Positions 25,241 to 37,104 of a stretch of 64,000 nt of DNA are shown in pieces. The stretch is from Grifola frondosa. Its lineage: Eukaryota; Basidiomycota; Agaricomycetes; Polyporales; Grifolaceae. The DNA is taken from NCBI GenBank assembly GCA_001683735.1, contig LUGG01000022.1, positions 930,001 through 994,000 on the forward strand, read 5' to 3'. The position numbers and the translations under genes are program-made. Under the pieces are notes generated by a model. The model was given only the letters and a program-made list of their open reading frames with translations, had not been told where the DNA came from and did not search any database. Positions within the stretch are counted from its first letter, which is position 1. Each line of letters starts with the position of its first letter.

Positions 25241-25522
25241 CTACGGGATGCTTTCGATAGGAGCACCGCGAAGAAACACGGGAATTAGTGGGGATTGAAA
25301 ATGTAAATTGAGCACTGGCGAGTGTAAAGAGCAATAAGGATGGGAGAATACAGAACGGCCGGGGACGGAACAAAACGAGGTCGGAATTAAGAAAGGTAGA
25401 CCGGGGGTGTCGCAGGCGTAGAGGGTGCTGGATCCGCTTGTAGCCAGCGTGAAAGTACTGTTGGACCCGGCGCTGTCACAATATGCAATGGTCAGCAAGC
25501 ACGCAAGCAAAAGAAACGACAT
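25241..25522 (-). CDS. Possible secreted-protein gene, 5' exon
   Basis: The frame opens with a good signal peptide: MSFLLLACLLTIAYC, then DSAGSNSTF and a Ser/Thr-rich stretch ending STLYACDTPG. After that (about 25400) the frame loses protein-like character and a GT follows, so an intron is likely there. The rest of the gene was not traced. A degenerate copy of the signal-peptide part lies at 33658-33713, which suggests this exon belonged to the duplicated module. Family not recognised. Confidence 0.4.
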   Translation of the reverse strand: MSFLLLACLLTIAYCDSAGSNSTFTLATSGSSTLYACDTPGLPFLIPTSFCSVPGRSVFSHPYCSLHSPVLNLHFQSPLIPVFLRGAPIESIP

Positions 25523-27270
25523 ACAATACGGTACAAGTAAAATTCAAATAGCACGAGAATCAGAGAACAAGGCGGAGCGTGAAGGGAGCCACGGCACAGC
25601 TTGATGTAGGCTCATCGAGAAGTGACAGATATGCCTGCCATTGCCATCTCCTCGATCGTCCGACTAGTGGCGACATTGGAGGCCTCAGGTGGCCGAGGAT
25701 TGAATTTGCTTGAAGAGATGCCGCGAAGCGCCACGATCGTGGATATGAACGATCGACTGCCGCCCACGTGTGCTCCATACTGGATGCGCGTCTCTGCTCG
25801 TTGACTTCTCCATGCTCGTGCATTTTCTATGAAGCTAGTTTCTTTGAATCCTATCAAGTTACGTCGATGATCCGCTCTGTATATAGTCCCAACTGGACAC
25901 CCGCACATTCCCTGTGCTACGCTCTGCATCAGAGCACTGTGGACCCGACGACAGTACTGATGTATTACAGCCCGAGTGGGTTACGATTGCATTGCGACAA
26001 GCTCGTAATTGCTGTCAGACCAAAGTGCGTCATGCAGGTGTATTCTCCTGATTCTTCTGACCGATGCACCTGAAATTGCAGCATGTGCCTGACATCCACA
26101 CTTGAGATGCGCATACGTCTTGCTTGCAGCGTTGGCGCTGTTAGATTTTGGACAGCTCACGCAACCTCCGATCGTGCGCGTGAACATCGGTTGGAGAAGC
26201 TGTGCATCGTCGGTGCGTAGCAGTCTCATTACATATTCGGAGGGGTTGCTGGTTGATATCACAAGTGGTGATCCCGCTGGAGGTACGTTCGCCGTGGAGC
26301 GTTTTGTCCCCGTATATTGTCCTTCGGTGCTAAGGCGTGCCATCCCAATTCACATACACTGTGCGCTGCGGGGCTTCACGCTTTCCTACGCTGAGATCGT
26401 AGCAGATGCCAACCGTCGCTCGTGCACTTGGTTGATATCATGCCCTACGAAGTCACCTCAGTCACTCATTGAACATCTACATCAGTTTGCGAGACTGCGG
26501 AGTGGGCCCACGGTTCGTCGCCTACACATGCACACTATCCTCTACACAACGAGGAAATTCAGGCGAGAGCTTACCTGGATATTGACGTAACGTCACTGTG
26601 CGTTCAAGCTTTGTGTCCCACTCGGACGTTGCATGAAATTATGAGCTGGGATCGGATCAGGGAAGATGGCGGACACAGAAGAGGGCAAAGATAACGTTCC
26701 TCGCTTCCCCCACCTACGTCTCAGATTGTGAGTCTTGCATTTACAGAGTCCTGAGCGAAGCTGAGCAGTACGCTGTAGAGCTCGTATGATTCGATCGCAG
26801 CATACCTCGTGTGGGCAGTACATCCACATTTCCTTTAGCACGTGCGCAAGCATACGCCATGATTCTGGTGCGCGTCGATGTTGGACATACCATGTCCTGA
26901 ACACGATCATTCTCTTTTTCCTCACGCAGTGCGCCATGATGAACACCCCACACCCCACCAGTGAGCCATTGGACGGACACATCTATGTATTAGATACAGC
27001 TTCGATATAGTGACTGGGCAGCGCCTTCGCCCACAAACATAGAAAGTATATAAGAGATAGTGGTGATAGTTTAGTGCATATGATACGATCGTGCGGCGGC
27101 AGGTCTGTAAATTATGACACCAAGTCATTACCCCAAGAAAACAACGATGCGTAATGCCAGACTTCAGACGCATTCCAATTCCCGCAAGCACCTCTCTTCT
27201 AGGGTCAGCATTAGCACATGCAACGTATCAATGAGAGAGCAACGTCATATGAACGAGAACATATCGCTGT
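25470..27270. repeat. Spacer B, copy 3
   Basis: Matches 33658-35330 and, less well, 190-1745, starting inside the signal-peptide exon. The 162-codon plus-strand frame at 26102-26590 is the longest here, but it is not open in the other copies, so it is treated as chance. Confidence 0.6.
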
Positions 27271-27276
27271 CCGAGT

Positions 27277-28960
27277 TCACACTCTGACTCCGGACGGACC
27301 AGGTTCGGCGTCTGATGACGCGAGAACACTAGCATGGCCTGAAGCCATTTCCTGGTCCCGGTCCAGCACGTCTTCATGCTGGTATTCTTGACCCGCTTCC
27401 TGCTCGTCAGATAAACCAGGATCGATTGCAGAAAATGAGAATTCGTGCTCCAGAGGGGCACCGAGGGGTTCGACGAAAGCCTCAAACTGGATAGAGCCAA
27501 CAAACGACGGGCGACTTGTGTCTTCGATGCCACGCTGGGATGCATCGACCTGCGGAGATTGAGCATGAATCGTGATATGATAATCGCTGTTATTCTGTAC
27601 GATGATGAATATTAGCAGAAGCCAAAAAGAAGGCCAATCAATTGCAGTTACTAACAGGTCCATGAACCCACTGATATAGGAGTAGGTGTCCTGATGATAT
27701 TTCATGGTCCTTGTGAGTGAATTTATGGAGGATGCGAGGTGGGTCTACTTACAAAGGTTTCTCCAAAAAATATGAATGCAATATCTGCAACGTTCAACGT
27801 CAACAAGGCTCTATGAGCCACGTAGTTGTCAAATAACAGCAGGTCTGTCATGAATGTTGATAACCTACAAGAAATATATTGTACCTGACGGAGGTGCATC
27901 AGGTCGGCATATGTTGAGGCAAGGAATCGATACTGACCATCCCTCAAGATCAAAGTGTGCAATGGAGTTCGGAGAGTAGCCTTTGCGGCACTTCGACTTC
28001 TCCAGTAAGTCTGGTGTACAGTTACTGCAAGAACGATTACGTCCGCAGTGATTGTTGTTGCACGCTCTACATATCCAACTGCGAGTGTTGCGTGAGCTGA
28101 GCACTTGAGCAGTGCGAGGCCAATAGTAATGCATACATCTGTATGAGATGCGGATTCAGTCGACAAGATGCAGTGACATGGAAGAACATCACTGACATCT
28201 TTGCAAGCTCCGGTGAGAACAAATCGGTATTTGTGCAATTGATGGGAGGTGGAGCTACAATCACCACTTGCCGAACAGCGTCAAACTAGGAGCATGTGTC
28301 ACACTTCAATTAAATGTCAAGCTCGATGCAGATGATAGGGCTCACCAGTTGGATGCCGAAGGGGACCAGTGACAAGGTGAATACCAATGAAGCAATGTGC
28401 CATCGACGGCCAGACAATGCATACACTCGGAGACTTGAGAATGCTTCGCAGAATACGAATGGCCAGTAAGAAGTGAGCATATCATACGACCAATGGGGAC
28501 TCACCGGCCGCAAGAAAAACAAAGAGCAGCTCCAAAGCTGTCTGCAACCAAACCAATGCGGAACAGCTCTGAAACTCTGAGTTGGCTAAGACAGTCTACA
28601 TCAATTGGACAAGGAATGTACCGTTGATGATAGTGGATATATTGTTGGAAGGTCGAGAATATAGTCTAGGAGAATAGGATATCTTGCTAGCAAGAATACC
28701 AAAGTGGCCGCCGAAAATGGACGCTTCCAGACCAGTTCAAATTCACGATCAAACGTGTTTAGATATTCATAGACCAGGAGAGCTGCGAGGAATAAGAATG
28801 AGAAAGTTAGTCGAGCTCGTAAGTGGACAACTGACCGGTTGCCGATACAAGGCAACATATTGTGATGAAGCTACGCGATAGGATATGTTAGATGAGGAAA
28901 GATTGCGTTGAGCATCACTCACACTTGCTGATCCTCTTCGGCAATGACATCAGATGACAT
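27277..28960 (-). pseudogene. DUF6533 membrane protein, unit 3 (tail frameshift)
   Basis: Start MSSDVIAEEDQQ at 28960; exons 1-10 splice open as in units 1, 2 and 4 (FLLARYPILL, LRVYALSGRRW, PPINCTN, TPLHTLILRDGTIYFLALL, ADIAFIFFGETF). In the last exon one base is missing at CTCCGCAGG, where other copies have CTCCGCGAGG (near 27552). Normal splicing would therefore read the tail in a wrong frame. If the last intron is retained, the frame is open from exon 10 (TYSYISGFMD) through the intron into the correct tail ending GPSGVRV at 27277, replacing the seventh hydrophobic segment with another one (FWLLLIFIIVQ). Whether it is dead or altered is unknown. Confidence 0.65.
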
Positions 28961-29022
28961 GATATGAAGTAGTTCGAAAGACTTGGGATTGAATGCTTTA
29001 GGAGAGACGGAGAGACCCAACT

Positions 29023-29029
29023 CTTATAT
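29023..29029 (-). promoter_or_regulatory. TATA box of DUF6533-3
   Basis: ATATAAG on the minus strand, about 65 bp upstream of the ATG, as in the other units. Confidence 0.55.
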
Positions 29030-29039
29030 CCACCCTCCA

Positions 29040-30970
29040 GGACAACATCACCGCGTTTACATCTCTTCACTGTCACGATCTGATTGACCGTATCTATGCT
29101 GTGATATTTCTGGAGGCACAATTTCATCCAAAACACAATCAAATTGCATGAATGACTGACACGAAGAGGACATAAAAATGCATAGAGCTCACCTCAGCTC
29201 TGCCTTCAAGCGCTGGCAATAATGCGCACTTAAGACGCCAGCGTATCACGGTTGAGTCCCCGACAATGCGAAGGGACATTTGAAGGTTCGCCGCGAGTAG
29301 TCGAGGTGAGGAGACTGCAATCATATATCACTTCCAAAAATTTTGCAACATGTATCCAAGAATCATGCTAGATATGATGATATCAGTAAGATAAATAACG
29401 CAGAGAACAGCCTGCTCGGTCACGATATCTTATTCGAACATGATACAACAGCACGGACTCAAGGGGAGCAAATGACGGTTGTAAACAGGCAACCAATGGT
29501 CGAACGGGAACATCAGAAGGAAGTCGAGGCACAGGCTGTGCATCAACCACGGTAAGTTCGTTGTTTGCCAGGTGAAATAGGGATCGAGTCAATGGCGACC
29601 GCGGTCGAGGTGGCACATTGGCCAACACAGAATCATGCGTCGAGCGATGTGCATCCACGGGGGAGTATAACGATGCTCCGCCGTCACGCAACGATATATA
29701 TGCCAGCGAAGAACAGCGATGTTCAACTCGGCGTCGTTGTTGTACCGAACGTCGTAGAACTTCAGATGACGGACTTCAGCCACCCGAAAACGCGCATCTC
29801 CAAAATATAGTTGCCTGAGATCGTGCGTCATGATTGTGCCAGCTGCTAGAAGTGCGTGTGAACAGCAGCGACCGTCACGATCGCTCGCAGGAATGCACGG
29901 AAGATGTAGAGCGCATGCGTCGTCCCATACAAACACAGTTCCATCTGACCGTAAAATTTCAAGGCAAAAGTCTCTTTGGAGGAATCATTCACGCTGGCCG
30001 AGATCTTTGAGAAGTCCAAAGGCAATGCGGGGAAGAATATAGAATGATTTGAGCTTGCCGCGAACACTTGACATGGCCCATCGGATGTTTTAAACATAGC
30101 TCTTATCATTTGGCTTGGAACAGCAATTACGTGAAGGACATTGGTGTACGACTGAGTCGTCGGGGCCTGAAGTTTAGCCAGGGCTGCAGGGTGGGTCAGG
30201 ACGCAACGACCGCTCATCGCTCAAAGTCCGCGTGATTCACTCACATTGCAGAAATACTAGCAAAGGCGCTTTGGTGCTGAATATAGCGACGTCGATACAT
30301 TCTCCAGTTCTCCGTCGGCAGGTCAGCTACTAGTTCCTGCGGAATACGTGGCTTCGAAAGTTGCACAAAGAAGTGAGGATGATGAGAACGGCGTGAGCAC
30401 CTACCCACCCAACACGGTCGGCTAAATATATGATGGCGACTGTGTGAGTAGGTGAGTGTGATCAGGTGGACCGTGAGGTGGCGTTGATGAGAGCATAGGG
30501 TGTGATAGCACAGACATAGGTTGAAAGTGGATTTGTGAAATGCAAGATGGCAAATGTTGAGTGGACACGCGAGGGGGAAGACCCACATTCGTCTGGGACG
30601 ACGAAAAGCACAGCCAAAACCAAGGAGAGGCTACATAAATATCCTCTGCTTGCTCACTGCGTGTGATCTAGTTGCATCTAATATGCCACATGCAATCCAT
30701 CAGCAGGCGCATGAGAGGAATGACGTACGGATGCAACACAAACTTTAACGCCACCCGAACCTGGCGAAGTAGACAGAGAAGGGTTGCGCAGGAGACATTG
30801 AGAGCAATAGATAAGGAGGAGTCAGGTGCTAGGATGGAAGGAAGAAATGGGAGGAGTTTGAAGACCGATTCCGGGGAAACGGGCGCCTCGTCTTCTGCGG
30901 GTTCATTAGAAGCTGGCAGTCACAGGGCGACGCTCACGGTGGCTGAAGCTTGGCCCACTCAGGAGAAATC
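29040..30970. repeat. Spacer A, copy 3
   Basis: Copy of the region between the divergent genes. It is shorter near 30640 and 30800 than units 1 and 4. Conserved two-strand open frames at 29565-29810 plus and 29589-29936 minus remain unassigned. Confidence 0.6.
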
Positions 30971-30976
30971 TGGACA

Positions 30977-33655
30977 ATGCTCGTCGCGAGCATGGAGTCT
31001 CTGTCACCCGCAACATCCATCGACTACAATGACTCCTCGGGCAAGCGACGGCGGATGGCGGGCCCGCGTGCATGAATTATGAGCAGGGAAAGAACAGGCG
31101 CGTGGGGAGGGGTCCGCGTTCCCTTGTCGTCACTGTTAGTTGAGTCGCACCCCTTCCAGAGAAGAAAGATGTGCAGACCATGTCCAAGCCAGCGTAGCGT
31201 GGAGTAAGTTCTTAGCCGTCCGCTTGTCGCTGCACAGCACTCTTACTCACCGCTTCCATTCGCACTCACATGACTCTCAAGCTTCAAGTCTGGAAGGATA
31301 AACATCCTCATCCTATGTTCGTTCTTCCGGCTGACCGCCACCTTGTTGTCGTCACCATCACCCAGGTCATACGGATGCCAGGCATGCAATCCTCCCGAGC
31401 GCGTATTCTCTCCGCCGTCCAGTCCAGAACCCAAGCTTAGAGAAAAGTGGACAGCGAATAACATCATGCGAGAAGTAGCAAATACTGTACTAGGACAGTC
31501 TCTGCTAGCACTTTCTGGCAGTGGGTCGGAGATGGCGATCTTTGTGGCTGCGATCGATCTAACGCGCTCCACGTGGTCACACGCGTCTACCAGAGACCAA
31601 GACTTGTCCCTCACTTGTCCCGCTATATAGTCTCGTGCGGTATGCATACTTGTTTCTCACATAACCTCTGCCGCGTGCTCCTCGAGGGCTCGCTGGTGCC
31701 CTGCTCATAACCCACAACATGTCGAGATCACTTTTGCGACACCACGCTCAAACTTCTCCTGCTTCAAGCCTATCATCCTGAGCTCGGGAACGTCTATACC
31801 AATTCATGAGCGTCAAACGGAGGCCTATGGGGCTGCCCCAGTTAACCTCGTCGACCTTGGAGCCTTCTGGATGTCCCCAAGCCACTCCCACTGCCAGCTG
31901 GCGCAACCATCGTTTTCACGCGTGTAAGCACCTTTCTCGGATACTTTCGCGAGGAGTTGACAGGCGCAGCAGAGAGTGAATTGTTACTCCAGCTCAGCGA
32001 TCTCTGGCGGTGTTGTATCCCACACGCTCAGTGTCCGAATCGTGGCTTATATTCTCATTTTTCCAGGGTTCTCTCATGAGAGACTTTAAGCTCTTTCAAT
32101 GCTCATTTTTCTCTTTCCCTCCCGTGTCGCGGTTCTGCGAGTCATCAATGCCCGTCGCAAAGCCCCTCTGGCAAGCGACGGCGGACGAGCTTCTCTGTGA
32201 ACACGAGTGTCGGGATGAGATCCGACATGGGTTCGTCGCACGACGCGCCGGGCGGACAGGCGAGCTCTGCAGCCGTCCAGCCTGCCACGTCCTGAAGCGG
32301 GGTGCACGCGCCTGCACGAACTGTCGGAAGGGAAATAATAGGTGTGAAGGAGAGGTCCGTCTTCCCATCATGTCGTCTGGCGCCGGTTCTCTCAACCGCT
32401 ATCTTTCCTCCCTGCCCTGTTCAGGCTTTGCTCCCCCAGTATGTCCTCCTGCTCTCTGTGAAGCCATGACCGACTCGTTGTTACGCTGCCGCTTCGTAGC
32501 CGCACAAGTATGCAACATATGGTATAGTACCGAACACCGCGCCCTCCTCAGATGACAAGCCGAGGACACCCTTCCCGCTCAACCCTCAACGCCCTGATCG
32601 AGGCGCTTCAGGGGCTCACGAACGCCGCTGCGGAAGCTGCCGCCGCCCCGTCTAATTCCCCTCCCAGGCGAGTCACTCTGCCATGTTGCGCCTGCTGACT
32701 GCTCACATGAGCTATCCAGAGTTAAGAAGCCCAAGCGCGCAGAGCCGACACCCCGCAACGCGTTCCCCCACGTCGTCGAGAATGTACGTGTGCTCTACCC
32801 GAGCTCCGCCGCACAATCACGGATTTGGCGGAGGGTCTTGTCTCTGAGGTAGAAGCCAGAGAGCTTTATCACATGTGAGCGAGCGCCCATGCGCCTTTCT
32901 CCTCACGTTCATCTTCGCGCCTAGCTTCTTCTTGGGATGCCACATCTTTATCCCGGTATTCGACCCGAGCTATAATACCTACGAGGCGCTCATGGAGCAC
33001 AGGCCTCGGGTGTTCGACGCGATCCTCGCCATCGCAGCCAAGATCGGCAGCGGGGCTGGCCCACTCATCCCTGCGTCTTACGGGAAGCGCAGGGCGTCGC
33101 GCGCTCGTCGCTCTTCGGACCCGTCATGCGCAAGGAGGCAGTCCAAGGTGTGCTCTTCTGTATATATGCGTCCTATATGGCATGTGGCTGACGGGAGTTT
33201 ACACGTGGGGCCTAGGAATGCTGCTGCTTGCGGCATGGAGCGCGAATGGATGGCTCCCGAGCGGGCACGCGATGCGCATGGCGCTGGATTTGGGCCTGCA
33301 CCGTGCGCTGGAGACGTTAGCAGACGGCGGCGGCAAGAAACGGACTGATCGCGCAAAAGAGTACGTGTGGCTGTTATCATGACTTTTCCCCGCCTACTCA
33401 CATGTTATTGCAGCGCAAATTTATGACATGCTTTGTCACTGAATGGTGAAGTGAATCATACTACGATCACGTTCATCTGGCGCGCCAACATGCCGCTGGA
33501 CAAGTGGTTCGCCGATTGTGACGAGCTCCATCGTACGTGCCTCCATTTCTCGCTACATCTCCCTATGCAGACGCTAAGGGCCGTTACAGGGCAGACGATG
33601 GGCGAAGATGCGCTGACGCGCAAGATCCTGACAGGCGAGCTATGCTACGCGAACT
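30977..33655 (+). pseudogene. Zn2Cys6 transcription factor, unit 3 (broken, long variant)
   Basis: The first start-like region (30977) has lost its zinc cysteines. A second N-terminal region near 32150-32360 carries an intact cluster half GARACTNCRKGNNRCEGE (C-x2-C-x6-C) followed by a GT-AG intron. The fungal TF domain begins at about 32935 (GCHIFIPVFDPSYNTYEALM). A 10-nt deletion near 33080 frameshifts it, and about 280 nt that in unit 4 encode the RPIVL and LVSQVELIAQK part are missing between KKRT and the AQIYD segment. Both lesions are shared with unit 6. The 3' end is replaced at about 33655 by a spacer fragment. Confidence 0.75.
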
Positions 33656-33657
33656 GT

Positions 33658-33713
33658 TGGACCTGGCGCTGTCACAATATCGTCAGCAAGCATGCAAGCG
33701 AGAGAAACGACAT
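33658..33713 (-). pseudogene. Fragment of the signal-peptide exon
   Basis: Minus strand from 33713 reads MSFLSLACLLTIL and then a stop, a mutated copy of the secreted-protein start at 25522. It marks the junction between the truncated TF-3 and spacer B. Confidence 0.5.
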
Positions 33714-33759
33714 ATACACGTCACCCACGAGCATCGGAGAACAAGGTGGTGCGTGAAGG

Positions 33760-35330
33760 GAGCCACGGAGGCTCATCGAAAAGTGACAGATACGCCTACC
33801 GTTGCGATCGAGAACGTCTGACTAGTGGCGACATTGGAGGCGTGACGAGGACTGAGCCTTTTGCTCGAACAGACGCCGCGATCGCACAGGTGGATCTGTA
33901 GATGTGAACGATCGACGCGCGTCAATGCTCTTAGAGCCTTTTCCTTCACGCGAGATGCATTTTCTATGAATTCGAAACTAATTTCCCTTTATATATGCTG
34001 TCGCGCTACCTCGACGATCCACACCCGAACGTTCTCTGCGTTATCACCCTAGGCTCTGGATCAGAGCGGTGTGGACCCGACGACAGTGACAGCGTATCCT
34101 AGCCCGAATGAGTTGTGATTGTATTGCGGCAAGGTCGTAATCGCTGTAGGGCCAAAGTACGTCGTGCAAGTATATTCCTGCCCGATCCACATGACATTGC
34201 AGCATTCCGGCTGACATACACACTTGAGGTGCTCGTGCGATTTGCTCGCTGGTGCGCGAACGTAACTTTCCGCGTCTTTGAAGATCAAGGCTGATCAGGG
34301 CTGTTGGATTTTGAACGGGCCAAGCAAGGTCCGATCGCGCACGCCGGTCGGAAGAAGCTGCCTAACTTCCGCATTATCGGTGCGTGGCAGTCTCATTGCA
34401 TAGTGGTTTGCTGGTTGATATTACGAGTGGTGCTTCAGGCCTTCTTACATTGAGATCGAACAGATACTACCCGTCGCTCATGCAGTTGGCCAAGAGCGTG
34501 CCCTGTGAAGTTGCCCCGGTAAGTCAGAAACCTTCTAGATCGGTTCGCGAGACTGAAGAGTGGGCTGTCACTCCACCACGGTTCGTCGCGTACACATGCG
34601 CGCTATCCACTATGCAGCGAGGACGTTAGGGCGAGAATTCAACTTATATTGACATACCATGACTGCGCGTCCAAGAGACGTGTGTGGCTCAGACTCTTCA
34701 TGAAATTGCGAGCCAGGATCAGATCGGAAACGGGGGAGACAGTGGTCACAGAGGAGCACAAAGATATGGTCCCTCGCTTCCCTCACGTACGTCTCAGATT
34801 GTGAGTCTTGTATTTACAGAGTCATGAGCGAAGCTGAGCAGTATGCTATGGAGCTCATATGGCATGTGGTTCGATCGCAGCGTGTCTCGTCAGTACATAC
34901 ACATCAAATATTTGGTGCGTGCGCCTCAAGCATACTCTTTTAGTACCCATGATTCTGGTGCACGTCGATGTTGGACGTACCATGTGGTGAACATGATCGT
35001 GCTCTTTTTCCATTCGGAATGCACCATGATGAACAACCCACCAGTACGCCATTGATACCAATGCATCTATGTATTAGATACAGATTTGTATAGTGACTGG
35101 GCAGCGCTGTCGCCCACAAACATAGAAAATTATTCGAGTTGGTTGCATATGATATGATCATGCGGTGGCAGGTCTATGAGTTATGACACCAAGTACAATA
35201 TTCCAAGAAAGCATCGAAGTGTGACGCCCAACTTCAGACGTGCTCCAATTCCCGCAAGCATCTTTCAGGGTTAGCATTAGTGCATGCAAGGCATCAACGA
35301 TTAATATCATACGGACCAGAACATATCACT
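33760..35330. repeat. Spacer B, copy 4
   Basis: Long match to 25620-27270 and to 240-1745 in the same order and orientation. Only short frames, none shared with the other copies. Confidence 0.65.
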
Positions 35331-35338
35331 GTCCTAGT

Positions 35339-37030
35339 TCACACAATGACTCCGGACGGACCAGCTTCAGCCTCTGATGGTGCAAGAATGCTAGCATGGC
35401 CTGAAGCCATATCTTGGTCGTGGTCCAGCACGTCCTCGCGCTCGTGTTCTCCACCGGCAGCCTGTTCATCCACGGAACCAGGATCAATCGCAGAGAATGA
35501 GAATTCGTGCTCCAGAGGGGCACCTAGAGGTTCGACGAAGTCCGCAAACTGGATAGAGCCGACGAACGACGGGCGGCTTGCATCTTCGGTGCCGCGCTGG
35601 GATGCATCGACCTCGCGGAGATTGAGCATGAATCGTGATATGATAATTGCTGTTATGCTGTACGATAAACCGCCATATCAGGAGAAACTAAAATGAAGAG
35701 TGATTAATTATTGGTTACTGACGGGTCGATAAACTCGCTGATATACGAGTAGGAATGCTAATGATGGTGTGAGGTCCCCATGAGTGAATATCGGTAACAA
35801 TGCGAGACGAATCTACATACAAAGGTTTCTCCCAAATATACAAATATGATATCTGCAATGTTCAAGACCAACAAGACTCTATCAGGCGCATGGTTGTTAA
35901 AATAACATCAGGCCTGTCTTGACTATTCATAACCTACAAGAAGTATATTGTACCTGATGGAGTTTCATCAGGTCGGCAAATATATCGAGAACGGGAGGAA
36001 AACTGACCGTCCCGCAGGATTAATGTGTGCAATGGAGTTCGGAGATTAGCCTCTGCGACACCTCGACTTCTCCAGTACGTCTGGTGTACAGTTACTGCAA
36101 GAACAAGCACGTCCGCAGTGATTGTTGTCGCACGCTCTACGTATCCAACTGCGAGTGTTGCGTGAGCTGAGCACTTGAGCAGTGTGAGGCCAATAGTAAT
36201 GCATACATCTGTATGAGACACGGATTCAGTCGACAAGATGCAGTGACATGGACGAACTTCACTGACATCTTTGCGAGTTCCGGTGAGAACAAATTTAGAT
36301 TTGTGCAATTGATGGGAGGTGGAGCTACAATCACCACTTGCCGTACATCGTCAAGCTAGAAGCAGGTGTCACACTTCAATTACATGCCAAGCTCAATGCA
36401 GAGGACAGGGCTCACCAGTGCAATGCCGACGGGGACGAGTGACAAGGTGAATACCAACGAAGCAATTTTCCATCGACGACCAGACAGCGCATATACTCGG
36501 AGAGCCGAGAATGCTTCACAGAATACAAATGGAGAGTCAGAAGTGAGAATATCATATGACCAATGGGGACTCACTGGCCACAAGCAAAAGGAAGAGCAGC
36601 TGCAAAGCTGTCGGCAACCAAATCAACACGGAACAGCTCTGGACATTTTGAGTGAGCTAAGACAGTCTACAGCAATTGGATAAGAACTGCACCCTTGTTG
36701 ATAGTGGGTATATTGTTGTAAGGGTGAGAATATACTCTAGAAGAAGAGGGTATCTTGCTAGCAAGAATACTATGGTGGCCGCTGAAAAGGGACGCTTCCA
36801 GACGAGTTGATATTCACGATCAAACGTGATTAGGTACTCATAGACCAGGAGAGCTGCGACGAATGGGAATGAGAAAATGGCTTGAGGTCGTACGTGAACC
36901 ACTGACCGGTCACCGATACACCACAATATGTTGTGATGAAGCTGTGTGATAGGATATATTAGATGAGGGAATATTTCGGTGAGCATTACTCACAGCTGCT
37001 GGTCCTCCTCGGCGGTGATAGTGGATGACA
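35339..37030 (-). CDS. DUF6533 multi-pass membrane protein, unit 4
   Basis: Best-preserved copy. Start MSSTITAEEDQQ at 37030, stop at 35339; 11 exons with canonical GT-AG borders splice to about 360 residues without a stop. In order: hydrophobic segment 1 ending in LLVYEYLITFDREYQLVWK, FLLARYPLLL, LIWLPTALQLLFLLLVA, LRVYALSGRRWKIAS, VVIVAPPPINCTN (possible glycosylation site), ITADVLVLAVTV, TPLHTLILRDGTIYFLSLL, DPITAIIISRFMLNL, then an acidic tail with GAPLEHEFSFSAID. No soluble catalytic domain is visible. DUF6533 proteins have no assigned function; a plasma-membrane or endomembrane location is inferred from the helices. Confidence 0.87.
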
Positions 37031-37093
37031 TGATATGAGGTAGTTCGAAAGACTTGGGATTGAATGTTTGGGGAGAGATGGAGAGATCCAACT

Positions 37094-37100
37094 CTTATAT
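37094..37100 (-). promoter_or_regulatory. TATA box of DUF6533-4
   Basis: ATATAAG on the minus strand, about 65 bp before the ATG, in a conserved context shared with units 1, 3 and 5. Confidence 0.6.
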
Positions 37101-37104
37101 CCAC

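Noticed and set aside
26102..26590. 162-codon plus-strand frame in spacer B
   Set aside because: Equivalent stretches at 9100-10700 and 34200-34650 are interrupted in all frames, so it is probably chance.
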